Shown piece by piece: positions 7,288 to 13,882 of a stretch of 15,409 bases of DNA. Both the position numbers and the translations under genes were made by a program. Source of the stretch: Rickettsia typhi (GTDB lineage: Bacteria > Pseudomonadota > Alphaproteobacteria > Rickettsiales > Rickettsiaceae); contig CAMCTQ010000015.1 of assembly GCA_945878545.1 (NCBI GenBank), positions 1 to 15,409 on the forward strand, in the 5' to 3' direction. The first letter of the stretch is position 1, and each line of letters begins with the position of its first letter. A model generated the notes under the pieces. It searched no databases. It was not told where the DNA came from and worked only from the letters and a program-made list of their open reading frames with translations.

Positions 7288-8039
7288 GGTACGTTTTTCC
7301 AAATTCTTTTTTTAGCAATGTAGAAAAACACGGTAAAGAATATTAAGAATATCATGACCTTCAAGCCCATAGATTTCCTATGTTCCATTTCTGGCTCTGC
7401 TGCCCACTGCAAGAAAATTACAACATCCTTGGCCATTTGTTCAACAGTTGCAGGGGTGCCATCAGAAAATGTTACTTGGCCTTCAGTCAGAGGTGCTGGC
7501 ATCGCTATTTGACTACCTTCAAAATAAGGGTTGTAGTGCAGATTTGGCATTAATTTAACATCTGCTGGAGCTTCTTTATAACCAGACAGTAATGAAAATA
7601 CATAATTTGGACCATCGTGCCTTGCTTTTATGATAAGGGATAAATCAACTGGATAGGCTCCGTTATTAGACGCTCTGGCTGCTTCTTCATTTGCATAGGG
7701 GGAAACAAACCGGTCTGATGGTAGCGCTGGTCTATCAAACATTTCGCCTTCTGCATTTGGGCCATCCTTAAGTGTGTATTTTTGAGCAATTTGCTTTATT
7801 TCCGCTTCTGAAAAGCCTATATCTTTTAAGTTTCTATAGTAAAGATTGTGATTGGAATGACAAGCTGCGCAAACTTCAAGATAAACTTGTGCACCGCGCT
7901 GAGCAGCTTGTCTGTCAAAAGTTCCAAAAACACCTTCAAAAGGCCAAACTAATTGTAACGGTTTCTTAGTATCAGTATCTGCAAGGGAAATAAAGCTGTT
8001 AAATACTATCAAGACAGCGATAAGAATTTTTTTATACAT
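7281..8039 (-). CDS. petC: Cytochrome c1, bc1 complex subunit
   Basis: This is the heme-carrying subunit of ubiquinol:cytochrome c oxidoreductase, passing electrons from the Rieske protein to cytochrome c on the periplasmic side. It has 252 residues. An N-terminal signal sequence (about 1-21, ending FISLA) precedes the covalent heme site CAACH at 57-61. NNGAYPVDLS (125-134) is the family's second landmark. M180 in QIAMPAPL is the likely sixth iron ligand. A single C-terminal helix (about 225-243) anchors the protein. It is the last gene of the pet cluster, 46 nt after petB, with no obvious Shine-Dalgarno before the ATG. Heme attachment would need the Ccm system, two components of which are encoded in this window. 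Length and motifs are complete. Confidence 0.96.
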   Translation of the reverse strand: MYKKILIAVLIVFNSFISLADTDTKKPLQLVWPFEGVFGTFDRQAAQRGAQVYLEVCAACHSNHNLYYRNLKDIGFSEAEIKQIAQKYTLKDGPNAEGEMFDRPALPSDRFVSPYANEEAARASNNGAYPVDLSLIIKARHDGPNYVFSLLSGYKEAPADVKLMPNLHYNPYFEGSQIAMPAPLTEGQVTFSDGTPATVEQMAKDVVIFLQWAAEPEMEHRKSMGLKVMIFLIFFTVFFYIAKKRIWKNVPK

Positions 8040-8085
8040 AAATTTGTTGTTTTTTTTAATCTTTACCTAAATAACATCATTTTTT

Positions 8086-9291
8086 CTATTCTGCTGAATC
8101 CTGTGGTAATGGCAGAGGTTTTTCAACTTTAGCAATGAAAGGTACTAAAACAAGAAAATGGAAAAAATAATAACTGGCTGCAACTCTACTAACTGTTAAA
8201 TATGGTTCTTCTGCCGGCTTACCACCAACATAACCAAGAACTAGGCAATCAACTACAAATACCCAAAATGCCCATTTATAAAGTGGTCTGTAATTGGAGC
8301 TTCTGACAGGTGATCTGTCTAACCATGGAAGTAAGAATAGAATCAAAATACTACCAAACATTAGTAACACACCACCAAGTTTTGATGGTACGGCTCTTAG
8401 TATCGCATAAAATGGTAGGAAATACCATTCAGGTACGATGTGAGACGGGGTAACTAGAGGATTAGCTGGCGTGTAATTATCCGGATGACCAAGTAAATTT
8501 GGTTTATAAAATATAAAATAGGCAAATATAAGCAAGTAAATTCCAAAACCAAAAAAGTCTTTTACTGTGTAGTAAGGATGGAAAGGAATCATATCATTTT
8601 CTTTTAGTTTTACTCCTGTTGGATTGTTAGATCCATGAGTATGAAGTGACCATACATGAAGTACTACCAGAGCAACAATAACAAAGGGTAGGAGGAAATG
8701 CAGTGAGTAAAATCGGTTTAAAGTTGGGTTAGCAACAGAAAAACCGCCCCACAACCATGTAACGATGCTTTCACCAATAAATGGAATGGCAGAAAATAAA
8801 TTTGTGATAACGGTTGCCCCCCAATAGCTCATCTGCCCCCAAGGTAAAACGTATCCCATAAAAGCTGTTGCCATCATAGTTAAGAAGATGATTAAACCTA
8901 TTTGCCACAATAGTTCTCTTGGGGTTTTGTAAGAACCATAATATAAACCGCGAAATATATGCAAATAAACTGCAACAAAAAACATTGAAGCGCCAACGGC
9001 GTGCATGTATCTAATAAGCCATCCGTAATTAACATTACGCATAATTTTTTCTACACTATCAAATGCATAATCAACATGAGGAGTATAGTGCATCGATAAA
9101 ACCAAACCTGTTATTATTTGGATAACAAGTGCAATTCCGGCAATTGAGCCTAAATTCCACATATAGCTTAAGTTTTTAGGAGTTTTGTAAACACTAAAGT
9201 GTGCCATAAACGAAAAAATTGGCAGCCTGTAGTCTATCCAACCAATAATGCCAGTTAGTTCTTTTTGATCGTGAGTGTTATCTTTCTTCAT
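8086..9291 (-). CDS. petB: Cytochrome b, bc1 complex subunit
   Basis: This is the membrane core of the bc1 complex, with two b hemes and the quinol-oxidising and quinone-reducing sites. It has 401 residues with the eight-helix pattern of full-length (not split) cytochrome b. The heme ligands are H97 and H111 in helix B and H198 and H212 in helix D. The Qo-site PEWY motif is at 287-290. The ATG is 2 nt after the petA stop, with GGATAA about 8 bases upstream inside petA, so the two are cotranscribed and probably translationally linked. Nothing essential is missing. Confidence 0.97.
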   Translation of the reverse strand: MKKDNTHDQKELTGIIGWIDYRLPIFSFMAHFSVYKTPKNLSYMWNLGSIAGIALVIQIITGLVLSMHYTPHVDYAFDSVEKIMRNVNYGWLIRYMHAVGASMFFVAVYLHIFRGLYYGSYKTPRELLWQIGLIIFLTMMATAFMGYVLPWGQMSYWGATVITNLFSAIPFIGESIVTWLWGGFSVANPTLNRFYSLHFLLPFVIVALVVLHVWSLHTHGSNNPTGVKLKENDMIPFHPYYTVKDFFGFGIYLLIFAYFIFYKPNLLGHPDNYTPANPLVTPSHIVPEWYFLPFYAILRAVPSKLGGVLLMFGSILILFLLPWLDRSPVRSSNYRPLYKWAFWVFVVDCLVLGYVGGKPAEEPYLTVSRVAASYYFFHFLVLVPFIAKVEKPLPLPQDSAE

Positions 9292-9293
9292 AA

Positions 9294-9830
9294 TTATCCA
9301 ATTCTAACCTTGGTGTCTGAAATAAATTCATACGGAGGTACAGCAAGATTCAGAGGTGCTGGACCTTTTCTAATTCTACCTGATGTATCATAATGAGACC
9401 CGTGGCAAGGGCAAAACCAACCATGGTAATCACCCTTGTTTGCAAGTGGTACGCAGCCAAGATGAGTACAGATGCCAATTGTTATAAGCCATTTATTATG
9501 TCCTGGTTTAACACGTGCTGCATCTTCCTGCGGGTCAACTAGTACTGACATAGGAGTTTCTATTGCTTCTTTGATTTCTTCATCCGTTCTGTTCCTAATA
9601 AAGACAGGTTTACCACTCCATTTGACAGTCATGGTTTGACCAGGTTCTACTGATGAAATATCAACTTCAATTGAAGAAAGTGCTAGTACATCTGCTGATG
9701 GATTTAAAGAATCAATAAGGGGCCATGCGCTGCAAGCTGCTCCTACTACTGCTACGCCACCTGCAGCTAAGGTAACAAAATCTCTTCTTGTGGTTTTATT
9801 TGGATTTTCTGAGAAAGTATCATCTGACAT
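9294..9830 (-). CDS. petA: Rieske iron-sulfur subunit of the bc1 complex
   Basis: This [2Fe-2S] protein takes electrons from ubiquinol and hands them to cytochrome c1. The ATG at 9830 is chosen because GGAGA lies about 10 bases upstream and it gives the usual rickettsial length (178 residues); the longer frame adds a hydrophobic stretch unlike the family. A twin-arginine motif TTRRDF (13-18) is followed by a helix of about 20 residues that anchors the folded protein. Cluster ligands are C121 and H123 (CTHLGC) and C140 and H143 (CPCHGSH); C126 and C142 form the family's disulfide. It is the first pet gene in an operon that probably also includes the preceding small membrane protein. Confidence 0.96.
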   Translation of the reverse strand: MSDDTFSENPNKTTRRDFVTLAAGGVAVVGAACSAWPLIDSLNPSADVLALSSIEVDISSVEPGQTMTVKWSGKPVFIRNRTDEEIKEAIETPMSVLVDPQEDAARVKPGHNKWLITIGICTHLGCVPLANKGDYHGWFCPCHGSHYDTSGRIRKGPAPLNLAVPPYEFISDTKVRIG

Positions 9831-9917
9831 AAATTTTTCGTCTCCAATCGTTATTAATAATTCCCTGATATTATACAAATATAAGTCTTTATAGCAATAA
9901 ATTAAATAACAATTTGT

Positions 9918-10301
9918 TTAATCTTCATTATTATAAGGGTCTTGCGGTCTGTTAGAATTCATGGGATCCATAATTCTTTTCATGCTTTCTTCTAGCTTTG
10001 CTTCTTCGTTACTTGGAACATATGCTGGTGGATCTTGTAAACAGTCCCAAAAATTACCAAGATGCGCAATTTTTGGAATGCAATATTGAGCTACTGATTT
10101 TGTTTGGGTGAATGCATCAAACACCACTTCTTCAGCTTTTTGTATGATTCCTGCATCGCTAAGACCTTTGAATACCCAATACGCAACAACGAGTGCAGTA
10201 ACGAATATAGTAATAAACCATTTGCTTAAGATACTATAGACAAAGATAGTCATTGGACTCTTAAAAAGTACTTTAAATTTTCCTAAAAATGATTCAAACA
10301 T
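9918..10301 (-). CDS. Small single-TM membrane protein preceding petABC (DUF2670-like)
   Basis: This is a protein of 127 residues starting at the ATG at 10301; a TTG one codon earlier is possible. GAGA lies a few bases upstream. A membrane helix covers about 23-45 (SILSKWFITIFVTALVVAYWVF) and is followed by a soluble domain with C74 and C87, the latter in NFWDCLQDPP, and a Pro/Asn-rich tail. It resembles the small rickettsial family I know as DUF2670; that label is from memory and needs checking. It is 87 bp upstream of petA on the same strand, so it may be cotranscribed with the bc1 genes and could be an accessory or assembly factor. That role is inferred from position only. Confidence 0.75.
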   Translation of the reverse strand: MFESFLGKFKVLFKSPMTIFVYSILSKWFITIFVTALVVAYWVFKGLSDAGIIQKAEEVVFDAFTQTKSVAQYCIPKIAHLGNFWDCLQDPPAYVPSNEEAKLEESMKRIMDPMNSNRPQDPYNNED

Positions 10302-10352
10302 CAATTATCTCATTATGTTAGATCTTGAGTTTTTAAGTTTGCTTATTACTTA

Positions 10353-10388
10353 ATTACTGGTCTTCAGTTTAAACTGAATTATTACTGG
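10353..10388. promoter_or_regulatory. 36-bp symmetric element: perfect 16-bp palindrome between two 8-bp direct repeats
   Basis: The perfect palindrome TTCAGTTTAAACTGAA (10363-10378) is framed, 2 bp away on each side, by identical ATTACTGG copies (10353-10360 and 10381-10388). It lies between the ccmB stop and the start of the small gene upstream of petA. No loop and no T-run follow, so it is not a terminator. It looks like a dimeric-regulator site or the scar of a small insertion with target duplication. Confidence 0.5.
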
Positions 10389-10426
10389 AGGAAAAGATAT
10401 TTTGTGCAATTAGTAAATATTTATGT

Positions 10427-11071
10427 CTATATGTTGTAAATATTTTCGATTAGGTAGCTAGATAAATAAATAGACGTTGGAATAATAATGCAGTTTACCC
10501 CTATTAAAATAAAGATAATGGAGCAATTATTAGTATTGTTACTTTCTATAATCATGCCTGAAAGTATAATACTTGGAATAATTAAAGGCATAAGCAGGCT
10601 TGAAAGAAAATTAGTATTGGAGCGAAAATAACATTGTACCGATGATATCATAATTATTATTCCGCAGCTTGTTGACATTAGGAGTAATCCAGAAATAAAT
10701 AGCAGACTTAAGTGAGTTGTATCCATATTGAACAACAAATACGAGATTGGTGCATTAGCGATAAAAGCTATGCTCCCACAAATAAATAAATTAAGATATT
10801 TGGCCAAAGCTATTTGAATAGGGTTAAATGATACCAATAACAGCTCTAATGAACCGTCTTCTATTTCTGATCTTAGAAAGTTTGTACTAATGCCAATTAG
10901 TGAAAGTGGGATAGCAATTACCGAAAAAATAATACCGAAATTAGCAATTTTGTCATGGGCATTTACTATTGTTATACTACCGCTACAAAAAACAAAGAAT
11001 ATGAAAAAATATTTGGTTAAATTTTGGATTTTGTTTTGAAGTAAGAATTCATGTTTTAAGAGATGTATCAT
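10427..11071 (-). CDS. ccmB: Heme exporter subunit CcmB (cytochrome c maturation)
   Basis: This is the integral membrane partner of the CcmA ATPase; in System I cytochrome c biogenesis CcmAB releases holo-CcmE from CcmC. It has 214 residues and about six hydrophobic helices. The family's FLRSEIEDGSLELLL motif lies at 65-79 and SLLMPLIIPSIILSG in the second half. The ATG at 11071 is preferred over the TTG at 11083 because it fits the family start (a short cytoplasmic stretch with HEF before helix 1). The ribosome site is weak. Unlike the common ccmAB arrangement, ccmA is 2 kb away, on the same strand, beyond the RidA and oxidase genes. Confidence 0.88.
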   Translation of the reverse strand: MIHLLKHEFLLQNKIQNLTKYFFIFFVFCSGSITIVNAHDKIANFGIIFSVIAIPLSLIGISTNFLRSEIEDGSLELLLVSFNPIQIALAKYLNLFICGSIAFIANAPISYLLFNMDTTHLSLLFISGLLLMSTSCGIIIMISSVQCYFRSNTNFLSSLLMPLIIPSIILSGMIIESNNTNNCSIIFILIGVNCIIIPTSIYLSSYLIENIYNI

Positions 11072-11094
11072 ACCATTGCCCAAGTTTATTATGA

Positions 11095-11162
11095 TCCAGA
11101 CTTTTTTTGCAGAACTCTGCTGTACTCATTCACGTATTCCTCGCTGCACAGCCTCGCCTGGA
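11095..11162. repeat. GC-rich nested palindromic element upstream of ccmB
   Basis: A compact segment of higher GC with nested inverted pairs: TCCAG/CTGGA (11095, 11158), GCAGA/TCTGC (11109, 11116) and GCTGT/ACAGC (11119, 11148), plus a direct CCTCGC pair. It resembles the small palindromic repeats scattered through Rickettsia genomes. On the minus strand it also holds a 26-codon open frame without a ribosome site, which I do not call a gene. Confidence 0.35.
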
Positions 11163-11216
11163 AATTCATTATTCTAATTAAAAATAAGAAATAACTAGTA
11201 GTCTCGGTAATGTTGA

Positions 11217-11774
11217 TTACTCAATTTCAAATATTGCTTCAATTTCTACAGCAGCACCGAGAGGTAAAGATGAAACTCCAACTGCTGCTCTGGCATGTTT
11301 ACCTTTTTCACCCATAATACTAACAATAAAATCTGAAGCCCCATTAATGATTTTGGGATGAGCTGTAAAATCAGGGGTGCTATTGACGAATCCAGATAAT
11401 TTTATACAACGCTTTACTTTGTTTAAAGATCCTGTCGCTGCTTTCAGTTGAGCAAGAATGTTAAGCGCACATAATCTGGCGGCTTGGGTAGCTTGTTCTT
11501 CTGAGATGCTATCACCAACTTTACCAGCAAACTTTAGCTTACCATCTTCCATTGGTAGTTGACCAGAAATAAATACCAATTTACCTACGACGGTGTAAGA
11601 AACATAATTAGCAACAGGTGCCGAGGTTTTAGGTAGCGTAATTTGCATTTTGGTTAGGTTCTCTTCTATATTTATGTCATTCGAAGAAAAGCAGTTGCTA
11701 CTATATAATAATATTCCAGATAACAACAAAAGTGATATTTTTTTGTAAGTTGATAATTTTTGCATAAGTTTCAT
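11217..11774 (-). CDS. RidA/YjgF-family protein with N-terminal signal sequence
   Basis: RidA-family proteins hydrolyse reactive enamines/imines to 2-keto acids and ammonia. The start chosen is the ATG at 11774 (185 residues): the longer frame would overlap the divergent oxidase gene, and this start places a typical signal peptide (KK, then ISLLLLSGILLYSSNC) at the N-terminus. ATG 11765 is an alternative. The RidA fold covers about 50-185, with LVFISGQLP (66-74), R162 in KHARAAVGVSSLPLG matching the catalytic arginine, and VEIEA (176-180) with the conserved Glu. It fits the longer YjgF_1-type subgroup. Most RidA proteins are cytoplasmic, so export is notable. The Cys near the signal end (residue 28) lacks a good lipobox. 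It is divergent from an amino-acid-oxidase-type gene, whose imine products would be its natural substrates. Confidence 0.85.
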   Translation of the reverse strand: MKLMQKLSTYKKISLLLLSGILLYSSNCFSSNDINIEENLTKMQITLPKTSAPVANYVSYTVVGKLVFISGQLPMEDGKLKFAGKVGDSISEEQATQAARLCALNILAQLKAATGSLNKVKRCIKLSGFVNSTPDFTAHPKIINGASDFIVSIMGEKGKHARAAVGVSSLPLGAAVEIEAIFEIE

Positions 11775-11862
11775 TAATAATATTTCAATTTGAAGTTGAC
11801 AAGCTACATAATTTGAATAGAAGTTTATTGGATCATTTATTTTTTGCAAGGGGAAATTAAAT
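11775..11862. promoter_or_regulatory. Divergent promoter region for the RidA-like and oxidase genes
   Basis: Only 88 bp separate the two divergent start codons, so both promoters must overlap or lie back to back here. The sequence is AT-rich. AAGGGGAAA just before the oxidase ATG is a good ribosome site. I see no unambiguous -35/-10 pair. Confidence 0.5.
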
Positions 11863-13029
11863 ATGTTTATCAAAAAATTCAAGTTTGTTTGTCTGGCAAC
11901 TTTATTAGTTATGATACCATTGTTATCTGTGGCTGATATTGAGGTTAGAAAAATTACACCACCAAATTTAGAAACTACTCATTTGGGAAGAAAAATACTA
12001 TGTCATCGGCCAATGAGGCATGGTTCTCCTAACATGAGTGTTGAGAAAAAAGATGGAAAAATTATTGCTCATAATTATGGGCATGGTGGTAGTGGTTGGA
12101 CTCTTGGACCAGGTTCTGCTGTGTATGTAAATAATTTATTACTAAATTCACAAACAGATTTGACCCAAGATGCACCTATCACGATAGTTGGGGCTGGGGC
12201 ATTGGGATTATTTACAGCGTATGATTTGCAGCAAAAAGGCTTCCGTAATATTACGATTATTGCTGAAAATTTTGAAGGGTTAACTTCCCATAATGCTGGT
12301 GGATTGCTTGCACCAGTATCAATGGATAATGATCCAAAAATGCAAAAAATAATCGATCAAATAGGCATTGATGCTTATAAATTTTATGAAGCTATTGCCA
12401 AGAGAAAGCATGACCATTTTAAAGATGGAGCGATTATTGTGCCAACCTATTTTAAAGACAGAGCTGATTCTGGTCTTGAGCCATATGTTGGAAAAGTGAT
12501 GAGGCCTGCCAAAGATGTTATACTTGATTTTGGTAATGGTACAATTCAGAAGATGGTCTCTTACGATAATGGTATTTTTATTGATACTGCAAAGATGATG
12601 ACAGAACTTAATAAGTATTTAAAGAGTAAAAAAATTAAATTTGTCCAGAAGAAAGTAAAGTCATTTGCTGAAATTGATGGGAAATTCATTATTAATTGTA
12701 GTGGACTTGGTTCTTCCAAGCTAAATGGTGATGAAAAAATGGCCTCTGTTCAAGGGCATTTAATTATGCTTAAAGATCAAAATCCTCAAGATTTACAGTA
12801 TATGATTTTGGTCTATTTTAACGAAGATAAGACTAAGTCTGGTCAAAAAGTAAAACGGTCGTTCTATATATTCCCAAAGCACTTAGCAAATACTGCTAGC
12901 AACGATGTTGGTGTAATTGGTGGTACTTTTATTGAAGGTGCAACTACTAAAACTCCAAATGTAGAAGAGTTCGATATTTTACTTCAAGGAGCTAAGAAAT
13001 TTTATGGGCTTGACAGAGTGCAGAATTAA
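11863..13029 (+). CDS. Exported FAD-dependent oxidase of the D-amino-acid oxidase family, apparently circularly permuted
   Basis: DAO-family enzymes oxidise amine carbon-nitrogen bonds to imines, reducing O2 to H2O2. It has 388 residues starting with a signal peptide (1-24, ending LLSVADI). The motif order is unusual. RPMRHGSPNM (49-58) and HNYGHGGSGWTLGPG (70-84) correspond to the C-terminal RPxR...HNYGHGG region of the family but here come first. The Rossmann motif GAGALG (110-115) with SHNAGGLLAP (132-141) follows, then NCSGLG (278-283) and IGGTF (352-356). The protein ends at KFYGLD, where the normal enzyme would continue into the RPxR segment. Every family block is present once in rotated order, so a working fold is plausible. 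The ATG has AGGGGA upstream. Substrate unknown; FAD use and amine oxidation follow from the family. The divergent RidA-type gene supports imine production. Confidence 0.88.
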   Translation: MFIKKFKFVCLATLLVMIPLLSVADIEVRKITPPNLETTHLGRKILCHRPMRHGSPNMSVEKKDGKIIAHNYGHGGSGWTLGPGSAVYVNNLLLNSQTDLTQDAPITIVGAGALGLFTAYDLQQKGFRNITIIAENFEGLTSHNAGGLLAPVSMDNDPKMQKIIDQIGIDAYKFYEAIAKRKHDHFKDGAIIVPTYFKDRADSGLEPYVGKVMRPAKDVILDFGNGTIQKMVSYDNGIFIDTAKMMTELNKYLKSKKIKFVQKKVKSFAEIDGKFIINCSGLGSSKLNGDEKMASVQGHLIMLKDQNPQDLQYMILVYFNEDKTKSGQKVKRSFYIFPKHLANTASNDVGVIGGTFIEGATTKTPNVEEFDILLQGAKKFYGLDRVQN

Positions 13030-13044
13030 TTCAGAAATATTGAA

Positions 13045-13084
13045 AGAAAATGAGATTTTAATATAGATTAAAATCTCATTTTCT
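13045..13084. terminator. Bidirectional terminator between the oxidase gene and ccmA
   Basis: A perfect 18-bp stem (13045-13062 with 13067-13084) closes a 4-base ATAG loop. It is centred between the two convergent stop codons, 15 bp from each. AT-rich flanks give TAATTATTTT on the plus side. The near-symmetric placement makes a shared terminator very likely. Confidence 0.88.
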
Positions 13085-13098
13085 TAATTATTTTGTTG

Positions 13099-13734
13099 CT
13101 ATGCATCCGTTATAGAACTAACAAAACGTTTTGCATAGTCTTCAATATTTATAATCAAAGCTGATTTAATTGAAGGTTCATTATGGGAGCTAGCTATTAT
13201 TATACCACCGCTATCTGCTTTTGAAACGATTAGTCTGCTTAGCAGCTGTTTACCTTCTAAATCAAGATTATTTTCAACTTCATCCAGTAACCAAAGGTTT
13301 GAAGAACAAGCAAGGAGCCGGGCAAGGGCAACTTTCTGTTTTTGACCAGCAGACAGTTCATAGCATTTTGTGTTAGCGATCTTTTCAAGTCTAAAATAAA
13401 AAATTGCAGCAGAAACTGACTCGTAAGAGTTATATATTTTTGCCCAAAATTCTATGTTCTCGATCACAGTTAATTCTGGTTTAATACCAGTTTTATGACC
13501 GATGTAAGTACAATAGGGCTTTTGAAAAGATTCTATAGGTGTATTATTTTTACCAAAGGTAATCTGACCTAGCGACAATTGTTGTATACCAGCTATGCTG
13601 CGAATTAATGATGTTTTGCCAGAGCCATTCTCTCCTTTCAAATAAACTATTGCACTAGGCAAAAAGCTAACGGAAAGGTTTGTTATAAGATCGAGTTTAT
13701 TAGTATTTATACAAACAGAATTTAAAGATAGCAT
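13099..13734 (-). CDS. ccmA: Heme exporter ATP-binding protein CcmA
   Basis: This is the ABC ATPase of the cytochrome c maturation system, working with CcmB at the inner membrane. It has 211 residues, normal for CcmA. Walker A GENGSGKT (34-41), the CcmA-type YIGHKTGIKPELTVIEN segment in place of a standard Q-loop (77-93), signature LSAGQ (127-131), Walker B LWLLDE (147-152) and the switch His (184) in SHNE are all present. After Walker B the usual Pro is replaced by Val (DEVENNLD); the catalytic Glu is kept. The ATG at 13734 has no strong ribosome site. The gene converges on the oxidase gene and is divergent from aconitase. ccmB is on the same strand but 2 kb further on, so the two are probably separate transcripts. 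Confidence 0.9.
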   Translation of the reverse strand: MLSLNSVCINTNKLDLITNLSVSFLPSAIVYLKGENGSGKTSLIRSIAGIQQLSLGQITFGKNNTPIESFQKPYCTYIGHKTGIKPELTVIENIEFWAKIYNSYESVSAAIFYFRLEKIANTKCYELSAGQKQKVALARLLACSSNLWLLDEVENNLDLEGKQLLSRLIVSKADSGGIIIASSHNEPSIKSALIINIEDYAKRFVSSITDA

Positions 13735-13882
13735 TTTAAGAAACTACTGATAATAAATTTATTGTAAGCGGTAATATTAAATAACTTGTACTTAATATAT
13801 AGTTTTATTACCATATATATTATCTTGCTGCCAAGCAAATAATGTCCAAATTGGCTGTATAATACAAATGGGAGAGTGTTTT
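13735..13882. promoter_or_regulatory. Divergent ccmA/acnA intergenic region
   Basis: This 148-bp spacer holds a consensus TATAAT on the plus strand (13858-13863), 20 bp before the aconitase ATG, and GGGAGAG (13870-13876) as its ribosome site. Upstream are TTGCT-GCCA-AGCAA (13825-13838) and CCAAATTGG (13846-13854), small dyads that could be regulator sites. No convincing -35 is present. Confidence 0.5.

Noticed and set aside
9831..9878. Upstream extension of petA by 16 residues
   Set aside because: The ATG at 9830 has a well-placed GGAGA and gives the family length with the twin-arginine motif close to the N-terminus.
11085..11180. 26-codon minus-strand open frame upstream of ccmB as a small gene
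   Set aside because: No ribosome site and no recognisable family; its openness is explained as well by a GC-rich palindromic repeat.
11775..11882. Longer N-terminus for the RidA-like protein
   Set aside because: It would overlap the divergent oxidase gene by 20 bp and bury the signal peptide; the extension has no family similarity.
13240..13290. CcmA Walker B followed by Val instead of Pro as a sign of inactivation
   Set aside because: The Asp and catalytic Glu, Walker A, signature and switch His are all intact, so the ATPase is probably functional.
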